Of a DNA stretch of 19,404 bases, positions 1-9,973 are shown in pieces. The stretch is from Liolophura sinensis (Eukaryota > Mollusca > Polyplacophora > Chitonida > Chitonidae), in assembly GCF_032854445.1 (NCBI RefSeq), contig NW_027018511.1, positions 1 through 19,404 on the forward strand. Reading direction: 5' to 3'. Position numbers and translations under genes: made by a program. How positions within the stretch are numbered: position 1 is the first letter of the stretch; each line of letters begins with the position of its first letter. The notes under the pieces are model-generated. The model saw only the letters and a program-made list of their open reading frames with translations. It searched no databases and was not told the origin of the DNA.

Positions 1-239
1 GGCTTGGCCCAAAGATTTGACATCTTCTGGGCTACCGAAGGGCACATAACTTATAATCAAAAGTTGAATATAGTAATGACCAGTCGCGATTGTACATAGT
101 ACATGTAGCCGATTTCAATTAGCAAAAGGACCAGGCAAAAATCCAAAAGTGGAAAAAATGTTCCAATGCTGCTGATAAGAGGCTAATCTGACGTATTTTG
201 TGACGAGAAATCGAATGGTGCAAACCGCGTTGCTCTCCG

Positions 240-465
240 ACCAATACTTTTGGCTGTAGCCACAATTGAATCATCATTTATGTCAAAATCACGTGCCCAG
301 CAACGGCTCTTACTCCATGGAAACCAAGGAAATTTCCAATTTTTCAACACCTGGAGATGCCTGACCCAATTGCGCATCTTTTGGCACCTTATTGATGTGG
401 GTCAGTGTTCAATTGTACTTTTTACAGCAGACTGTATCAAGTACCTTGTGGTTTTTATATAAAAA
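240..465 (+). promoter_or_regulatory. Promoter-like motif set repeated in each satellite monomer (first copy given)
   Basis: Each monomer carries, in order on the plus strand, a CCAAT pentamer (241-245 in the first copy), a CACGTG E-box (290-295) and a strong TATA-like sequence TATATAAAAA (456-465), and these survive in essentially every copy. The order suits an RNA polymerase II promoter, but short motifs are expected by chance in AT-rich DNA and conservation here may only reflect array homogenisation. No transcript is shown. Confidence 0.2.
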
Positions 466-486
466 TGGTGTGGTTTTTCTACATGT

Positions 487-509
487 AGATAAAGACATTG
501 AGTTTATCT
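487..509. repeat. Short hairpin in each satellite monomer (first copy given)
   Basis: Perfect 7-bp arms agataaa (487-493) and tttatct (503-509) flank a 9-base loop. The loop is gacattgag in most monomers and gagattaag in others, while the arms are kept; the monomer at 8772 has one change in an arm (aaggttatct). Role unknown. Confidence 0.5.
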
Positions 510-2740
510 TCGACTTAGAAGTAAGACATTTGCTGGGTGAGTTAAATGGGCTTGGCCCAAAGATTTGACGTCTTCTGGGCTACCGAAGGGCACATAACTT
601 ATAATCAAAAGTTGAATATAGTAATGACCAGTCGCGATGGTACATAGTACATGTAGCCGATTTCAATTAGCAAAAGGACCAGGCAAAAATCCAAAAGTAA
701 AAAAAATGCTCCAATCGTGCTGGTAAGAGGCTAATCCGACGTATTTTGTGACGAGAAATCGAATGGTGCAAACCGCGTTGCTCTCCGACCAATACTTTTG
801 GCTGTAGCCACAATTGAATCATCATTTATGTCAAAATCACGTGCCCAGCAACGGCTCTTACTCCATGGAAACCAAGGAAATTTGCAATTTTTCAACAGCT
901 GGAGATGCCTGACCCAATTGCGCATCTTTTGGCACCTTATTGATGTGGGTCAGTGTTCAATTGTACTTTTTACAGCAGACTGTATCAAGTACCTTGTGTT
1001 TTTTATATAAAAATGGTGTGGTTTTTCTACATGTAGATAAAGACATTGAGTTTATCTTCGACTTAGAAGTAAGACATTTGCTGGGTGAGTTAAATGGGCT
1101 TGGCCCAAAGATTTGACGTCTTCTGGGCTACCGAAGGGCACATAACTTATAATCAAAAGTTGAATATAGTAATGACCAGTCGCGATTGTACATAGTACAT
1201 GTAGCCGATTTCAATTAGCAAAAGGACCAGGCAAAAATCCAAAAGTGGAAAAAATGTTCCAATGCTGCTGGTAAGAGGCTAATCCGACGTATTTTGTGAC
1301 GAGAAATCGAATGGTGCAAACCGCGTTGCTCTCCGACCAATACTTTTGGCTGTAGCCACAATTGAATCATCATTTATGTCAAAATCACGTGCCCAGCAAC
1401 GGCTCTTACTCCATGGAAACCAAGGAAATTTGCAATTTTTCAACACCTGGAGATGCCTGACCCAATTGCGCATCTTTTGGCACCTTATTGATGTGGGTCA
1501 GTGTTCAATTGTACTTTTTACAGCAGACTGTATCAAGTACCTTGTGATTTTTATATAAAAATGGTGTGGTTTTTCTACATGTAGATAAAGAGATTAAGTT
1601 TATCTTCGACTTAGAAGTAAGACATTTGCTGGGTGAGTTAAATGGGCTTGGCCCAAAGATTTGACATCTTCTGGGCTACCGAAGGGCACATAACTTATAA
1701 TCAAAAGTTGAATATAGTAATGACCAGTCGCGATGGTACATAGTACATGTAGCCGATTTCAATTAGCAAAAGGACCAGGCAAAAATCCAAAAGTAAAAAA
1801 AATGCTCCAATCGTGCTGGTAAGAGGCTAATCCGACGTATTTTGTGACGAGAAATCGAATGGTGCAAACCGCGTTGCTCTCCGACCAATACTTTTGGCTG
1901 TAGCCACAATTGAATCATCATTTATGTCAAAATCACGTGCCCAGCAACGGCTCTTACTCCATGGAAACCAAGGAAATTTGCAATTTTTCAACACCTGGAG
2001 ATGCCTGACCCAATTGCGCATCTTTTGGCACCTTATTGATGTGGGTCAGTGTCCAATTGTACTTTTTACAGCAGACTGTATCAAGTACCTTGTGTTTTTT
2101 ATATAAAAATGGTGTGGTTTTTCTACATGTAGATAAAGACATTGAGTTTATCTTCGACTTAGAAGTAAGACATTTGCTGGGTGAGTTAAATGGGCTTGGC
2201 CCAAAGATTTGACATCTTCTGGGCTACCGAAGGGCACATAACTTATAATCAAAAGTTGAATATAGTAATGACCAGTCGCGATTGTACATAGTACATGTAG
2301 CCGATTTCAATTAGCAAAAGGACCAGGCAAAAATCCAAAAGTGGAAAAAATGTTCCAATGCTGCTGGTAAGAGGCTAATCCGACGTATTTTGTGACGAGA
2401 AATCGAATGGTGCAAACCGCGTTGCTCTCCGACCAATACTTTTGGCTGTAGCCACAATTGAATCATCAATTATGTCAAAATCACGTGCCCAGCAACGGCT
2501 CTTACTCCATGGAAACCAAGGAAATTTACAATTTTTCAACACCTGGAGATGCCTGACCCAATTGCGCATCTTTTGGCACCTTATTGATGTGGGTCAGTGT
2601 TCAATTGTACTTTTTACAGCAGACTGTATCAAGTACCTTGTGTTTTTTATATAAAAATGGTGTGGTTTTTCTACATGTAGATAAAGACATTGAGTTTATC
2701 TTCGACTTAAAAGTAAGACATTTGCTGGGTGAGTTAAATG

Positions 2741-5481
2741 GGCTTGGCCCAAAGATTTGACATCTTCTGGGCTACCGAAGGGCACATAACTTATAATCAA
2801 AAGTTGAATATAGTAATGACCAGTCGCGATTGTACATAGTACATGTAGCCGATTTCAATTAGCAAAAGGACCAGGCAAAAATCCAAAAGTGGAAAAAAAT
2901 GTTCCAATGCTGCTGGTAAGAGGCTAATCCGACGTATTTTGTGACGATAAATCGAATGGTGCAAACCGCGTTGCTCTCCGACCAATACTTTTGGCTGTAG
3001 CCACAATTGAATCATCATTTATGTCAAAATCACGTGCCCAGCAACGGCTCTTACTCCATGGAAACCAAGGAAATTTCCAATTTTTCAACACCTGGAGATG
3101 CCTGACCCAATTGCGCATCTTTTGGCACCTTATTGATGTGGGTCAGTGTTCAATTGTACTTTTTACAGCAGACTGTATCAAGTACCTTGTGTTTTTTATA
3201 TAAAAATGGTGTGGTTTTTCTACATGTAGATAAAGAGATTAAGTTTATCTTCGACTTAGAAGTAAGACATTTGCTGGGTGAGTTAAATGGGCTTGGCCCA
3301 AAGATTTGACATCTTCTGGGCTACCGAAGGGCACATAACTTATAATCAAAAGTTGAATATAGTAATGACCAGTCGCGATTGTACATAGTACATGTAGCCG
3401 ATTTCAATTAGCAAAAGGACCAGGCAAAAATCCAAAAGTAAAAAAAATGCTCCAATCGTGCTGGTAAGAGGCTAATCCGACGTATTTTGTGACGAGAAAT
3501 CGAATGGTGCAAACCGCGTTGCTCTCCGACCAATACTTTTGGCTGTAGCCACAATTGAATCATCATTTATGTCAAAATCACGTGCCCAGCAACGGCTCTT
3601 ACTCCATGGAAACCAAGGAAATTTGCAATTTTTCAACAGCTGGAGATGCCTGACCCAATTGCGCATCTTTTGGCACCTTATTGATGTGGGTCAGTGTTCA
3701 ATTGTACTTTTTACAGCAGACTGTATCAAGTACCTTGTGTTTTTTATATAAAAATGGTGTGGTTTTTCTACATGTAGATAAAGACATTGAGTTTATCTTC
3801 GACTTAGAAGTAAGACATTTGCTGGGTGAGTTAAATGGGCTTGGCCCAAAGATTTGACATCTTCTGGGCTACCGAAGGGCACATAACTTATAATCAAAAG
3901 TTGAATATAGTAATGACCAGTCGCGATGGTACATAGTACATGTAGCCGATTTCAATTAGCAAAAGGACCAGGCAAAAATCCAAAAGTGGAAAAAATGTTC
4001 CAATGCTGCTGGTAAGAGGCTAATCCGACGTATTTTGTGACGATAAATCGAATGGTGCAAACCGCGTTGCTCTCCGACCAATACTTTTGGCTGTAGCCAC
4101 AATTGAATCATCATTTATGTCAAAATCACGTGCCCAGCAACGGCTCTTACTCCATGGAAACCAAGGAAATTTCCAATTTTTCAACACCTGGAGATGCCTG
4201 ACCCAATTGCGCATCTTTTGGCACCTTATTGATGTGGGTCAGTGTTCAATTGTACTTTTTACAGCAGACTGTATCAAGTACCTTGTGGTTTTTATATAAA
4301 AATGGTGTGGTTTTTCTACATGTAGATAAAGACATTGAGTTTATCTTCGACTTAGAAGTAAGACATTTGCTGGGTGAGTTAAATGGGCTTGGCCCAAAGA
4401 TTTGACGTCTTCTGGGCTACCGAAGGGCACATAACTTATAATCAAAAGTTGAATATAGTAATGACCAGTCGCGATGGTACATAGTACATGTAGCCGATTT
4501 CAATTAGCAAAAGGACCAGGCAAAAATCCAAAAGTAAAAAAAATGCTCCAATCGTGCTGGTAAGAGGCTAATCCGACGTATTTTGTGACGAGAAATCGAA
4601 TGGTGCAAACCGCGTTGCTCTCCGACCAATACTTTTGGCTGTAGCCACAATTGAATCATCATTTATGTCAAAATCACGTGCCCAGCAACGGCTCTTACTC
4701 CATGGAAACCAAGGAAATTTCCAATTTTTCAACAGCTGGAGATGCCTGACCCAATTGCGCATCTTTTGGCACCTTATTGATGTGGGTCAGTGTTCAATTG
4801 TACTTTTTACAGCAGACTGTATCAAGTACCTTGTGTTTTTTATATAAAAATGGTGTGGTTTTTCTACATGTAGATAAAGACATTGAGTTTATCTTCGACT
4901 TAGAAGTAAGACATTTGCTGGGTGAGTTAAATGGGCTTGGCCCAAAGATTTGACGTCTTCTGGGCTACCGAAGGGCACATAACTTATAATCAAAAGTTGA
5001 ATATAGTAATGACCAGTCGCGATTGTACATAGTACATGTAGCCGATTTCAATTAGCAAAAGGACCAGGCAAAAATCCAAAAGTGGAAAAAATGTTCCAAT
5101 GCTGCTGGTAAGAGGCTAATCCGACGTATTTTGTGACGAGAAATCGAATGGTGCAAACCGCGTTGCTCTCCGACCAATACTTTTGGCTGTAGCCACAATT
5201 GAATCATCATTTATGTCAAAATCACGTGCCCAGCAACGGCTCTTACTCCATGGAAACCAAGGAAATTTACAATTTTTCAACACCTGGAGATGCCTGGCCC
5301 AATTGCGCATCTTTTGGCACCTTATTGATGTGGGTCAGTGTTCAATTGTACTTTTAACAGCAGACTGTATCAAGTACCTTGTGTTTTTTATATAAAAATG
5401 GTGTGGTTTTTCTACATGTAGATAAAGACATTGAGTTTATCTTCGACTTAGAAGTAAGACATTTGCTGGGTGAGTTAAATG
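2741..5481. repeat. Higher-order repeat copy 2 (monomers 6-10)
   Basis: Second five-monomer unit. The spacer order is again gtgg, gtaa, gtgg, gtaa, gtgg, and the fifth monomer (4934-5481) again has the rare a at offset 336. The base at 336 reads c, g, c, c, a. Monomers 1 and 3 of this unit (2741 and 3838) share gataaatcg where most copies have gagaaatcg. The match to copy 1 is not perfect, so exchange between monomer types has occurred since the HOR formed. Confidence 0.75.
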
Positions 5482-8223
5482 GGCTTGGCCCAAAGATTTG
5501 ACGTCTTCTGGGCTACCGAAGGGCACATAACTTATAATCAAAAGTTGAATATAGTAATGACCAGTCGCGATTGTACATAGTACATGTAGCCGATTTCAAT
5601 TAGCAAAAGGACCAGGCAAAAATCCAAAAGTGGAAAAAATGTTCCAATGCTGCTGGTAAGAGGCTAATCCGACGTATTTTGTGACGAGAAATCGAATGGT
5701 GCAAACCGCGTTGCTCTCCGACCAATACTTTTGGCTGTAGCCACAATTGAATCATCAATTATGTCAAAATCACGTGCCCAGCAACGGCTCTTACTCCATG
5801 GAAACCAAGGAAATTTCCAATTTTTCAACAGCTGGAGATGCCTGGCCCAATTGCGCATCTTTTGGCACCTTATTGATGTGGGTCAGTGTTCAATTGTACT
5901 TTTTACAGCAGACTGTATCAAGTACCTTGTGGTTTTTATATAAAAATGGTGTGGTTTTTCTACATGTAGATAAAGAGATTAAGTTTATCTTCGACTTAGA
6001 AGTAAGACATTTGCTGGGTGAGTTAAATGGGCTTGGCCCAAAGATTTGACATCTTCTGGGCTACCGAAGGGCACATAACTTATAATCAAAAGTTGAATAT
6101 AGTAATGACCAGTCGCGATGGTACATAGTACATGTAGCCGATTTCAATTAGCAAAAGGACCAGGCAAAAATCCAAAAGTAAAAAAAATGCTCCAATCGTG
6201 CTGGTAAGAGGCTAATCCGACGTATTTTGTGACGAGAAATCGAATGGTGCAAACCGCGTTGCTCTCCGACCAATACTTTTGGCTGTAGCCACAATTGAAT
6301 CATCATTTATGTCAAAATCACGTGCCCAGCAACGGCTCTTACTCCATGGAAACCAAGGAAATTTGCAATTTTTCAACAGCTGGAGATGCCTGACCCAATT
6401 GCGCATCTTTTGGCACCTTATTGATGTGGGTCAGTGTTCAATTGTACTTTTTACAGCAGACTGTATCAAGTACCTTGTGTTTTTTATATAAAAATGGTGT
6501 GGTTTTTCTACATGTAGATAAAGACATTGAGTTTATCTTCGACTTAGAAGTAAGACATTTGCTGGGTGAGTTAAATGGGCTTGGCCCAAAGATTTGACAT
6601 CTTCTGGGCTACCGAAGGGCACATAACTTATAATCAAAAGTTGAATATAGTAATGACCAGTCGCGATTGTACATAGTACATGTAGCCGATTTCAATGAGC
6701 AAAAGGACCAGGCAAAAATCCAAAAGTGGAAAAAATGTTCCAATGCTGCTGGTAAGAGGCTAATCCGACGTATTTTGTGACGAGAAATCGAATGGTGCAA
6801 ACCGCGTTGCTCTCCGACCAATACTTTTGGCTGTAGCCACAATTGAATCATCATTTATGTCAAAATCACGTGCCCAGCAACGGCTCTTACTCCATGGAAA
6901 CCAAGGAAATTTGCAATTTTTCAACACCTGGAGATGCCTGACCCAATTGCGCATCTTTTGGCACCTTATTGATGTGGGTCAGTGTTCAATTGTACTTTTT
7001 ACAGCAGACTGTATCAAGTACCTTGTGTTTTTTATATAAAAATGCTGTGGTTTTTCTACATGTAGATAAAGAGATTAAGTTTATCTTCGACTTAGAAGTA
7101 AGACATTTGCTGGGTGAGTGAAATGGGCTTGGCCCAAAGATTTGACGTCTTCTGGGCTACCGAAGGGCACATAACTTATAATCAAAAGTTGAATATAGTA
7201 ATGACCAGTCGCAATGGTACATAGTACATGTAGCCCATTTCAATTAGCAAAAGGACCAGGCAAAAATCCAAAAGTGGAAAAAATGCTCCAATGCTGCTGG
7301 TAAGAGGCTAATCCGACGTATTTTGTGACGAGAAATCGAATGGTGCAAACCGCGTTGCTCTCCAACCAATACTTTTGGCTGTAGCCACAATTGAATCATC
7401 AATTATGTCAAAATCACGTGCCCAGCAACGGCTCTTACTCCATGGAAACCAAGGAAATTTCCAATTTTTCAACAGCTGGAGATGCCTGACCCAATTGCGC
7501 ATCTTTTTGGCACCTTATTGATGTGGGTCAGTGTTCAATTGTACTTTTTACAGCAGACTGTATCAAGTACCTTGTGTTTTTTATATAAAAATGGTGTGGT
7601 TTTTTCTACATGTAGATAAAGACATTGAGTTTATCTTCGACTTAGAAGTAAGACATTTGCTGGGTGAGTTAAATGGGCTTGGCCCAAAGATTTGACATCT
7701 TCTGGGCTACCGAAGGGCACATAACTTATAATCAAAAGTTGAATATAGTAATGACCAGTCGCGATTGTACATAGTACATGTAGCCGATTTCAATTAGCAA
7801 AAGGACCAGGCAAAAATCCAAAAGTGGAAAAAATGTTCCAATGCTGCTGGTAAGAGGCTAATCCGACGTATTTTGTGACGAGAAATCGAATGGTGCAAAC
7901 CGCGTTGCTCTCCGACCAATACTTTTGGCTGTAGCCACAATTGAATCATCAATTATGTCAAAATCACGTGCCCAGCAACGGCTCTTACTACATGGAAACC
8001 AAGGAAATTTACAATTTTTCAACACCTGGAGATGCCTGACCCAATTGCGCATCTTTTGGCACCTTATTGATGTGGGTCAGTGTTCAATTGTACTTTTTAC
8101 AGCAGACTGTATCAAGTACCTTGTGTTTTTTATATAAAAATGGTGTGGTTTTTCTACATGTAGATAAAGACATTGAGTTTATCTTCGACTTAGAAGTAAG
8201 ACATTTGCTGGGTGAGTTAAATG
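5482..8223. repeat. Higher-order repeat copy 3 (monomers 11-15)
   Basis: Third five-monomer unit. The base at offset 336 reads c, g, g, c, a. The spacer order is gtgg, gtaa, gtgg, hybrid, gtgg: the fourth monomer (7126-7675) has gtgg followed by gctcc, mixing the two spacer types. That monomer also carries two single-base insertions in T-runs and private changes (gcaatggt, agcccattt, ccaaccaat). The fifth monomer (7676-8223) has the diagnostic a at offset 336. Confidence 0.7.
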
Positions 8224-8771
8224 GGCTTGGCCCAAAGATTTGACATCTTCTGGGCTACCGAAGGGCACATAACTTATAATCAAAAGTTGAATATAGTAAT
8301 GACCAGTCGCGATTGTACATAGTACATGTAGCCGATTTCAATTAGCAAAAGGACCAGGCAAAAATCCAAAAGTGGAAAAAATGTTCCAATGCTGCTGGTA
8401 AGAGGCTAATCCGACGTATTTTGTGACGAGAAATCGAATGGTGCAAACCGCGTTGCTCTCCGACCAATACTTTTGGCTGTAGCCACAATTGAATCATCAA
8501 TTATGTCAAAATCACGTGCCCAGCAACGGCTCTTACTCCATGGAAACCAAGGAAATTTACAATTTTTCAACACCTGGAGATGCCTGACCCAATTGCGCAT
8601 CTTTTGGCACCTTATTGATGTGGGTCAGTGTTCAATTGTACTTTTTACAGCAGACTGTATCAAGTACCTTGTGTTTTTTATATAAAAATGGTGTGGTTTT
8701 TCTACATGTAGATAAAGACATTGAGTTTATCTTCGACTTAGAAGTAAGACATTTGCTGGGTGAGTTAAATG
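8224..8771. repeat. Extra type-5 satellite monomer (register shift in the HOR)
   Basis: This monomer repeats the type of the one just before it (7676-8223): same spacer, a at offset 336, caatt at offset ~276, gacattgag in the hairpin loop. The HOR would predict type 1 here. Type 1 follows instead at 8772, so one monomer has been added. This is what a single-monomer unequal exchange would leave. Confidence 0.65.
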
Positions 8772-9973
8772 GGCTTGGCCCAAAGATTTGACATCTTCTG
8801 GGCTACCGAAGGGCACATAACTTATAATCAAAAGTTGAATATAGTAATGACCAGTCGCGATTGTACATAGTACATGTAGCCGATTTCAATTAGCAAAAGG
8901 ACCAGGCAAAAATCCAAAAGTGGAAAAAATGTTCCAATGCTGCTGGTAAGAGGCTAATCCGACGTATTTTGTGACGATAAATCGAATGGTGCAAACCGCG
9001 TTGCTCTCCGACCAATACTTTTGGCTGTAGCCACACTTGAATCATCATTTATGTCAAAATCACGTGCCCAGCAACGGCTCTTACTCCATGGAAACCAAGG
9101 AAATTTCCAATTTTTCAACACCTGGAGATGCCTGACCCAATTGCGCATCTTTTGGCACCTTATTGATGTGGGTCAGTGTTCAATTGTACTTTTTACAGCA
9201 GACTGTATCAAGTACCTTGTGTTTTTTATATAAAAATGGTGTGGTTTTTCTACATGTAGATAAAGAGATTAAGGTTATCTTCGACTTAGAAGTAAGACAT
9301 TTGCTGGGTGAGTTAAATGGGCTTGGCCCAAAGATTTGACATCTTCTGGGCTACCGAAGGGCACATAACTTATAATCAAAAGTTGAATATAGTAATGACC
9401 AGTCGCGATTGTACATAGTACATGTAGCCGATTTCAATTAGCAAAAGGACCAGGCAAAAATCCAAAAGTAAAAAAAATGCTCCAATCGTGCTGGTAAGAG
9501 GCTAATCCGACGTATTTTGTGACGAGAAATCGAATGGTGCAAACCGCGTTGCTCTCCGACCAATACTTTTGGCTGTAGCCACAATTGAATCATCATTTAT
9601 GTCAAAATCACGTGCCCAGCAACGGCTCTTACTCCATGGAAACCAAGGAAATTTGCAATTTTTCAACAGCTGGAGATGCCTGACCCAATTGCGCATCTTT
9701 TGGCACCTTATTGATGTGGGTCAGTGTTCAATTGTACTTTTTACAGCAGACTGTATCAAGTACCTTGTGTTTTTTATATAAAAATGGTGTGGTTTTTCTA
9801 CATGTAGATAAAGACATTGAGTTTATCTTCGACTTAGAAGTAAGACATTTGCTGGGTGAGTGAAATGGGCTTGGCCCAAAGATTTGACGTCTTCTGGGCT
9901 ACCGAAGGGCACATAACTTATAATCAAAAGTTGAATATAGTAATGACCAGTCGCGATGGTACATAGTACATGT
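8772..9973. repeat. Partial higher-order repeat copy 4 (types 1, 2 and start of 3)
   Basis: The monomer at 8772 has the type-1 state (gtgg spacer, c at offset 336, gataaatcg, gagattaag) and that at 9320 the type-2 state (gtaa spacer, g at offset 336, g at offset 350). The 106-bp remnant from 9868 has g at offset 91, as in the type-3 monomer at 3838. The stretch 8224-9867 is almost a copy of 2193-3837; I count about five differences by eye over roughly 1.64 kb. It ends at the junction with retroelement A. Confidence 0.65.

Larger units (their letters stand above)
1..2740. repeat. Higher-order repeat copy 1 (monomers 1-5)
   Basis: Five monomers forming one higher-order unit. The spacer at offset 151-172 alternates in the order gtgg, gtaa, gtgg, gtaa, gtgg. 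The base at offset 336 reads c, g, g, g, a. The base at offset 91 reads t, g, t, g, t. The fifth monomer (2193-2740) carries the rare a at offset 336 and caatt in place of catt near offset 276, both of which recur in later type-5 monomers. The start of the HOR is arbitrary because the window begins inside the array. Confidence 0.75.
1..9973. repeat. Tandem satellite array, 548-bp monomer (left block)
   Basis: The block is head-to-tail copies of one monomer. Taking the motif ggcttggccc as the monomer start, copies begin at 1, 549, 1097, 1645, 2193, 2741, 3290, 3838, 4386, 4934, 5482, 6030, 6578, 7126, 7676, 8224, 8772, 9320 and 9868. All are 548 bp except those at 2741 (549, one extra A in an A-run) and 7126 (550). 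The copy at 9868 stops after 106 bp at the retroelement junction. Copies differ at only a few recurring sites: monomer offsets 22 (a/g), 91 (t/g), 151-172 (two alternative spacers), 336 (c/g/a), 350 (c/g), 451 (g/t/a) and 494-502 (gacattgag/gagattaag). Small open frames occur on both strands in every copy (about 60-70 codons), but the plus-strand one begins with TTG and neither resembles a known protein. I treat the array as non-coding satellite DNA; that it is heterochromatic or centromeric is possible but not shown. Confidence 0.97.

Noticed and set aside
290-380. Possible origin of the satellite from the RNase H region of the retroelement (ccatgga occurs in both)
   Set aside because: The shared string is only a few bases long and the translated monomer shows no RNase H motif in any frame.
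183-462. Overlapping open frames of about 64 codons (minus) and 70 codons (plus) repeated in every satellite monomer
   Set aside because: The plus-strand frame starts at TTG, and neither frame resembles a known protein. Differences between copies include non-conservative changes (Trp/Cys, Asn/Ile), and repetition of the frames follows automatically from the array. No sign of selection on the protein is visible.
9924-9971. The last 15 residues of ORF2 as a genuine C-terminal tail
   Set aside because: They are encoded by the satellite monomer, which is present unchanged in the other copies of the array.
1-9973. CRISPR-like array or rRNA/5S gene cluster
   Set aside because: The repeat is one continuous 548-bp monomer without spacers, and contains no recognisable rRNA sequence or polymerase III internal promoter.
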